The translations under genes were made by a program, and so were the position numbers. 26,165 bases of DNA. Origin: Podochytrium sp. JEL0797 (lineage: Eukaryota > Chytridiomycota > Chytridiomycetes > Chytridiales > Chytriomycetaceae). The stretch spans positions 1 to 26,165 of the forward strand of contig JADGJG010000275.1 of NCBI GenBank assembly GCA_027596195.1. Reading direction: 5' to 3'. How positions within the stretch are numbered: position 1 is the stretch's first letter; each line of letters opens with the position of its first letter. The notes under the pieces are model-generated. The model had not been told where the DNA came from and made no database searches. It worked only from the letters and a program-made list of their open reading frames with translations. Shown in pieces: positions 20,059-26,165 of the stretch.

Positions 20059-23000
20059 ATGACCAAGAATTCAACGCGAAGAGTTACCCTGAGGATCAGC
20101 CGATTCTATAGAGTATTATTACTGATATTTGCAACGCTTATCTCCGGTTATCTCTTGTGGCATGCATTGGGGGCGCTGCGACGACATGAGTCCGACGCTG
20201 TGCGGGAATTGAGGCGAATTGATCCAGGTTTGGAAGGATCATCAAGTATAATGAGCTCAGAGAGTAAGCTATTTGCGATCTTCTGTTCATGACTGCTAAT
20301 TTCGGATTTCAAGCCGATCGCGGTAAAGGCAGACCCGAATTACCTTGGGAGCATGTATGCATCATTGGAAATGCACAAAAGGAATCAGATGCAATTCGAT
20401 CGCACAATATGTGGAATGATCAATACGCGTCAATCTGGTTTGTGTGGGGCGAGGACCTCAAAACGCCTCTGGCCGATCTTCCGTCCAAAATCAAGTTGGT
20501 TCGGACTGATGATAAAAAATCATGGGCAGAAGGGATTCTGTATTTGCTGAATCTGCTTCGAACGGCATATGATTGTGAATATGTCTTCACTCACGACGAT
20601 GATCTCCAATTCTCGCTGATGAACGAAAACGACAAACGCGAACTCCATGTTGTTTTAACGGATATTTTACTGCGCTACCAGCCATCTATTGCAGGATTTC
20701 CTTGGGCTGTTGGGGATTCAACTCTTGAAGGAATGCGCGGTTTGGCTGAAAAATTCAAAGACTCCGAAGTCTCGCCACTGACAGGATTTGACTCTGGGAT
20801 GATTCTTTACCATAAGACAATCGTCGACTTCTTCATCCCATATACTCCTCGAGGTGAAGGGGGTTTCAACGGCCATTGGTCTCTCTGCGCGCATTTCATT
20901 ACGCTCTTTGCCCCGCTCACACTCAAGGGCGCCGCTGTCAGAATCAATGCGCTTCCATACACAAATCTCATATCGTTTGATAATATCCCCGAAGATGAGC
21001 GCAAACCGACAAAAGTGTCAAAGAACGGGCTGATTGTTCACGCAGAGTCTCGACATCCGTATGAGGTATGCACCTGCGCTCGTAAGTAAATCTCAATTTA
21101 ACGTGACTTGATAGTACCATATGAATGCTCCATTTCGAACTTTTCTCTCGAACGGATTGATCAACAGACAACAGCGTTGGGGGAGGGATATGACCGAAAA
21201 TGATTTGACCTGGAGAGTCAACCTGCCGGAAAATTCTCTGACGCTTTCTCAGTTGAAAGCAAACCCATCCTTGCATCAAACTACGGACAAATGGACAATT
21301 TTGAGCAGGTTGACCGACTTCTACGACTTATCTCATCCAGTCCTCTCGAAAAACGCATGGATCCGTCAGCAGTTCACAGATTCTGAACTCTCGACATTCA
21401 TGCAGAACAGAATGGAGTTGGGCTTGGACTTCAGCTTTGTGGTTCACATCTTCACATTGAATCGGAAAGCCTCCTTCGACCAGCTTTGGGCATCAATCAA
21501 TCAAGCGAATCAAATCACTCGCCCTGTGATGTGAGTTGTCGCAATCTCTCTTTGCATGGAGGCAAATTAAATGGAGTCAAATAGGTTCCATATCCATCTC
21601 GACTCACTGGAAGCAGACAATAACGCGCCGTTCTTCTTTTACGTGCAATATCTCCAATCGCTTGTTTCGATCCACGGAAAGATTATTGTTTCCGTGAATT
21701 CGAGGCATAAAGGGCTAAAACAGAGTATTATGGATGCGTGGACACCATCTAATTCTCGGGAATACGGCATATTTTTGGAAGACGACGTGTCGGTGTCGCC
21801 GCACTTTTTGGAATACGCCGAACAAATGGTGTCAAGGTATCTCAGTCCTCGAGGTTCCCCAGGGTATAGCACAAAATGCATCGGAATTTCTTTGTATAAT
21901 CAAAGGTGACATTGTGCCGATTATTTTGACGCTGGTATTCATCGAAATTGTAGATACGACGAAGTCAATGAGCGTGATTGGTTTTTGGAAACAAGCAGCA
22001 AATTCAATCCATATATACTGCAGCAGCCACAAAGCTGGGGTGCAATTTACGCTCCCGATGCGTGGAATGACTTCCGAAAATGGTTTTTGGCCCAACCACC
22101 GGCTCTGGATCCGTTGATCCCCAATTCTTTAACAAATCGATGGCTGAAATCACGAAGCTGGAAAAAGTACTTATTGAGATATATGTACACAAAGGGAAGA
22201 TTTATGATCTACCCAAACCTGCCCGGTGGTCTTTCGTTGTCAACAAACCGCCTTGAAATTGGCACAAACGACAAAATTAGTGGGCCAAACCGAAAGTTGA
22301 TGCTGGAACGATTCAATGTACCGCTTTTAGATCTCGAAAAGAGCAGCTTTGGTCTCAGTGAAAGCAAAATGGCGCGAGAGGGTGGTATGGAATTTCTTGA
22401 GAGAATCGGCATAAAGAGGGAAGGAAGGGTCAAATTAGATCTTGTGACAGCGTTTCTGACTTCAAATCAAGACAATACTAAGCTGGATAGCGAAATGATC
22501 GCTCCTCTCGTACCTGGCACGTTGCTTCCCAAATCCAGTCATATGATACCGATGAATGAACTAAAAGTCGTCGATATTCACTTCAAACATGCGGCAAACT
22601 TCTCGTCTCTTTCTGTTGGAACCACTCCAAAATCCTTCGACAAATGCACGTTGGTCCTTCGGGTCGTCCTCGGAAGCGCTCCACTTTTAACCGCTTTGCA
22701 ACATTACCACTCCTTTGCCCAACTCGAATCCATTACCGTCATTTGGGACTCAATCGAGAAAGTTCCTGTCCTCAAAGCCCCCAAGCGAAATGCGAAGAGA
22801 AAGAAGAGGAAAATCCAATATGATTTCAACGTTCCGATTGATATAATCACCTCCCATCAATCAGCAAATGATATTTTTCTACCTCATGAACACCTTACAA
22901 CGGACTGTATTATTCTCGCAGGCACAGATTGGTTGATACCGCACGACCAACTAAACTTTGCTGTGTCGTTGTTCCAGGGACATTTTTTCAACAATCTGAT

Positions 23001-23481
23001 CAGCTATGCACGCAACGGACATTCTCACTCCTTGAGAGCCGATAAATCATGGGAATATCTTGGTCACAGCAGCACAAGTGGCCACATCAGTTTTGTTGAA
23101 ACAAGCGGCTTGGTCTTCCATCGCAAATATCTTTCCAGCTACTTCAGCGACTCGCTTGCATTCGGACGTGACAAAGTCGCGGCATCAAATGAGTGCAATG
23201 GTGTCTTGTTCAATATGATGATTGCGGATGCCACTGGTGCGAGCCCGGTCATTATCGACAGTGATGGAAATTCAACTGAAATCTCCATGGATGTCGCGGA
23301 CAAACGGAGTCAGTGCATCAATGACTTCTTGCCCCTCTTTGATGGAAAAATGCCTATGAAATTTACCGCCAGCAAATTCCAAGCACCAAAGCCTGCCTTG
23401 AAGCGAAGCATGAAAGTAATAGAATATCCAGACGAACCAACTCCGTCACTCAAACAACTTAAATTTGTTGATCAACTCTAA
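20059..23481 (+). CDS. three-module glycosyltransferase, paralogue 3, with degenerate GT64 (1,073 aa, 5 exons)
   Basis: Exons: 20059-20263, 20314-21065, 21115-21530, 21585-21905, 21954-23481. An in-frame ATG at 20011 would add 16 residues. The signal anchor is at about 19-37 (VLLLIFATLISGYLLWHAL). Module A (about 70-320) is an extra GT-A-like domain absent from the sister genes, with CEYVFTHDDDLQF (D163-165) and LTGFDSGMILYHK. Module B (about 430-680) matches the sisters' first module but keeps an acidic motif, REYGIFLEDDVSVSPHFLEY (D524-D525), plus PNSLTNRW and MIYPNLPGGLSL. Module C is GT64-like, but DDD is replaced by AGTD (887-890), the NNR motif by ANDIFLP, and the catalytic acidic pair by ECNGVLFNMM. 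Modules A and B are the likely active ones; C is probably a pseudo-enzyme domain. Luminal type II topology is inferred. Confidence 0.85.
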
Positions 23482-23486
23482 ATAAA
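23481..23486 (+). terminator. AATAAA signal abutting the stop codon of glycosyltransferase 3
   Basis: The stop TAA at 23479-23481 shares its last base with AATAAA at 23481-23486, the third case in this cluster of a stop codon fused to the polyadenylation hexamer. Confidence 0.5.
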
Positions 23487-23886
23487 ACGGGCTTGTTTTT
23501 TGCGCTCCACTTTTCTCTCGTTTTTGAAAAAAAGATAATCGAGAGAGTTCATTTGATAGAAATATGAAGCAGCGCGAGAAAATGCATCCGTTGTGATATT
23601 CTAATACCCTCCTCGCCCCGTAAAAACGAAGGATTTTGCCAGGATTTTGCCATCTCCCCTCGCACGTGTGCCCCGTAAAAAATCCATCCACAGATGGACG
23701 AACCCAAAAAGGTCAGCGGCCAATCCCTCTCTCTCACCAACGGGGCATGTCTCTCAGTATCAGTGCCCGTCTTCGATCGGCGGGATGTCGTTTCGCCATC
23801 TGGCTGCTGTCCTCATTGCTCCATATCGATCCAGTTCAAACCCAATTTCAATTCGACAGAATGCGGAAGCAGCCCGCGAACCAACC
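23487..23886. other. upstream region of the tropomodulin-like gene
   Basis: It holds no gene I can support. The frame leading into the next gene is open back to about 23647, with an alternative ATG at about 23785 (MSFRHLAAV), so part of it may be coding. There is a perfect 11-bp tandem repeat (GGATTTTGCCA at 23631-23641 and 23642-23652) and a direct repeat of CCCCGTAAAAA at 23616-23626 and 23671-23681. These may be promoter elements, but that is inference. Confidence 0.4.
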
Positions 23887-26165
23887 ATGCATGATACCAT
23901 TGATACCACTACAGCATCGAAGATCATTACTAGTGACGAAACTAATGCAGCCGATAAGCTCGAGGTGCGACTTTTCGCGGGTCGATTTGGCTTTGCGCAC
24001 GTGACATCTTCGCACAGATCTAACTCACAAGTAATAGGCGCAAAGTAAAAACCGACAAGTCATCGTCGAGCAACGCGAGTCGACATTCGTGGGCGAAGAC
24101 GGGGAAATCGTGAAAGAGACCACCATCTATGAAACCCGTCATGTCACTTCGCTCAAACCTGTTGAGATTGTCGTTGAAGAAGAGGAAAAGGAATTCACGG
24201 AGACAGTGATGGAGGAGGGCGATTTGGATATCGAATGGCTCGCGGGCGAAATCAAGAGCAACAGCGGAATCGCGGAGCTCGAATTGTCGGAGAGCGGACT
24301 GTCAACCGCGGATGTCATACTCATTGCCGAGGTTTCGATTTATATGTTCTCGCATTCGGGGTGAAGGTTCGCGACTCACGTTGTTTCAGGCGCTCCAAGG
24401 CAACAACACGCTGGAAAAGCTTGACCTTCAAGGAAACGAGATCCAAGGCGACGGCCTCTCTGCTCTGACTTGTGCTATTTCAATCAACAAACATCTGCGC
24501 AAGCTACAAATGGGACACCAACAAGTTGTTGCGAGCGAGGAAGCCGAGCTTGCTTTGGCCCTGGCCGTGATAAGCAACGAAACGTAAACACTCCTTCTCT
24601 CGTTCTGGAGCTTACTAAATATTGTCACAAATTGCAGGCTCCTCGTGTTCGACTATTTCTTCTGCGACGCGTCGTTGCGCATCCGGGTCAACGATGCCCT
24701 CGCGAGGAATGCACGCACGTACGCAAGGCGCAACATCAAAACAATTTACGTGTCTCAAACGACGGAGGTGAAAACAACTACAACAAACCGAGACATCGTC
24801 AAGACGATCGAACCGACCGCGACTTCAGATGTCAATCGAGGCGAATTGGTCACGGCCTGTTCCGCACCAGGTGGGAATGGCAAAATGTTTGAAGTCAAGC
24901 CTAATCGTTCACCTTTCCCCCGTTTGCAGTCGATGCGATTTCGCTTCAACCACCAGTCGCAGTGGAAGTGGAAACAATAGTTGAACCCGCCGACGTCATT
25001 CTGGTTGAGGATCCAGTGGTTGTTATCTCGGACGCGGCTGAAATGGAAAGCGTCGTGGAGGTTGTGCCTGTCATTGAAACTGCTACTGTCTCGACTGAGA
25101 TTGTGGAGTTGGTCGCCATTGAGGAGGCTGTTGTGGAGCCAACCGATGCTGTTGTTGTCAAGGAAGCGCCTGTTGAAGAAACGCGTGCAGTGATCGTTGA
25201 GGCACCGACGTTTGTCACCGAAGACAAGGACGTGGTTATTGTGGAGGAACTCGTCGTCGTCGAGGAAATTCCATCACACAAGGCTGGATTCTTTGAGAGG
25301 GTAGTGGAGACGGTTGGTGACGCAGTTGAAGCTGTGGAACACGCGGTCGCGGATCTTGTGTCGCAACCCGCCGAAACCAGCGAACGCGGACTTGAAGTTG
25401 TGAGTTGATTTCCGTTTAGCCTGGTTGTGCTGGATTCTCACCGCGTTCCAATTTAGGTCTCCGAAGCCACTGCCCCTGTTGCGAGTGAGGTGTCCGAGAT
25501 TGCGACTGAAGTGGTTGTCCCCGTCGAGAGAGGAATTTCTGCGATTACCACCGAGGGTGCCGTTGCGGAGCTCACCCCCTTGGAGGTTGACGCGCCTGTG
25601 CTGGTTGTTGAGACTGTTGTTCAAGAATCCGTCGTGGAAGTTGAGGAATCGGAATCCAGCGCTTCCAAAAAGGGCGGGTTCTTCAGTGCCATTTTTGGCA
25701 GGTCGGCTCCCACGTCGGAAACCGTTGACACTACTATCACCACCGCTGTGATTTCAACGGAATCCACCGAGCCTGTTGGTCAAGACTCCACTGTGTCCGA
25801 CCGCAATGTCGTTGTTGTCTCAGACGAACCTGTTGTTGAAACCGCCGTGGAGGACGTGACTGGCGTTGAAACTCCCGCTATTTCGACTGAAATCGTGGAG
25901 TCGGTCGCCGTTGTTGAGACCATTGCTGAGCCAAGCGAGGTTGTTGTTGTTGAGGAAGCGGCTGCTGAGCAATCGGAAGTGGTTATTGTCGAGGAGTCGG
26001 TGGTTGTTGCCGTTGCTGACTCGGACGAGCCGGCTGTTGAGAATGTCGTGGAGGATGTGACTGTGGTTGAAACTGCTACTGTCTCGACTGAGATTGTGGA
26101 GTTGGTCGCCATTGAGGAGGCTGTTGTGGAGCCAACCGATGCTGTTGTTGTCAAGGAAGCGCCTG
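23887..26165 (+). CDS. tropomodulin-like LRR protein with Val/Glu-rich repetitive tail (partial, runs off the right edge)
   Basis: Exons: 23887-23964, 24038-24331, 24390-24583, 24638-24870, 24930-25399, 25457 to beyond the window; at least 659 residues. After a short acidic N-terminal part comes a leucine-rich repeat domain: DIEWLAGEIKSNSGIAELEL, ALQGNNTLEKLDLQGNEI, LRKLQMGHQQ, ETLLVFDYFF, ending RVNDALARNARTYARR. The order matches the tropomodulin/leiomodin C-terminal LRR cap. This includes the Gln-rich turn after LRKLQM and the basic end, which bind actin pointed ends in animals. A long tail follows of Val/Glu/Thr/Ser-rich imperfect repeats with the motifs HKAGFFERVVETV and KKGGFFSAIFGR. 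Actin binding is inference; no tropomyosin-binding helices are evident. The start is uncertain because the frame is open upstream. Confidence 0.72.
25076..25172 (+). repeat. copy 1 of a 97-bp exact repeat in the Val/Glu-rich tail
   Basis: It is identical base for base to 26069-26165. It encodes ETATVSTEIVELVAIEEAVV and then EPTDAVVVKEAP. The offset is 993 bp. Confidence 0.95.
25868..26165 (+). repeat. 201-bp tandem unit followed by copy 2 of the 97-bp exact repeat
   Basis: The unit starting at 25868 (ETPAISTEIVESVAVVE) is a diverged version of the unit starting at 26069 (ETATVSTEIVELVAIEE), spaced 201 bp or 67 codons. The second unit is identical to 25076-25172 up to the window edge, so the array probably continues outside the window. 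Confidence 0.85.

Noticed and set aside
21066..21114. Gene break between the extra domain and the paralogous modules of paralogue 3
   Set aside because: A 49-nt GT-AG segment joins the two frames in phase 0 with no promoter or polyadenylation signal, so one gene is the simpler reading.
24946..25281. Minus-strand Ser/Thr-rich open frame (another at 25780-26154)
   Set aside because: Antisense shadow of the Val/Glu/Thr repeats of the tropomodulin-like gene.

Overview
The window is nuclear DNA of a eukaryote with a very compact genome. Genes sit on both strands, are often only tens of bases apart, and are interrupted by tiny GT-AG introns (about 35 to 76 nt, mostly 45 to 60). The standard genetic code fits (TAA and TGA both end genes). 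The gene set (ankyrin/coiled-coil giant, LRRC34-like and tropomodulin-like leucine-rich repeat proteins, an SLC35C2-type sugar-nucleotide transporter, exostosin-type GT64 transferases) resembles an opisthokont or a flagellated protist. A zoosporic (chytrid-like) fungus is one possibility, but that is inference. No rRNA, tRNA, CRISPR or transposon was seen.

Layout. Positions 1-229 may hold the last piece of a gene entering from the left; 230-955 has no gene I can support. Positions 1010-9822 (minus) hold one 14-exon gene for a protein of about 2,700 residues: ankyrin repeats, an acidic linker, then more than 2,000 residues of coiled coil. It shares a 104-bp divergent promoter region with an LRRC34-like gene (9927-11490, plus). 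A proline-rich, KEN-box-bearing coiled-coil protein follows (11540-12689, plus). Positions 12690-13857 are coding-like but I could not resolve them. A clear gluconokinase lies at 13858-14394 (minus).

The most interesting part is 14436-23481: three paralogous type II membrane glycosyltransferases (plus) with an SLC35C2-like transporter (16627-17950, minus) lodged between the first two. Each paralogue has an N-terminal GT-A-like module and a C-terminal GT64 (exostosin) module. The acidic metal-binding motifs look reciprocally lost. Genes 1 and 2 keep the GT64 DDD motif but have a degenerate first-module motif. Gene 3 keeps EDD in the first module but has lost DDD and other conserved residues in GT64. 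Gene 3 also carries an extra N-terminal GT-A-like domain with its own HDDD motif. Together these genes look like a Golgi glycosylation cluster: substrate import plus transfer.

The right end (23887 to beyond the window) is a gene with a tropomodulin-like leucine-rich repeat domain followed by a long Val/Glu/Thr-rich repetitive tail containing a 97-bp exact duplication. All exon models were assembled by hand from reading frame and splice-site continuity; none is confirmed by transcripts.
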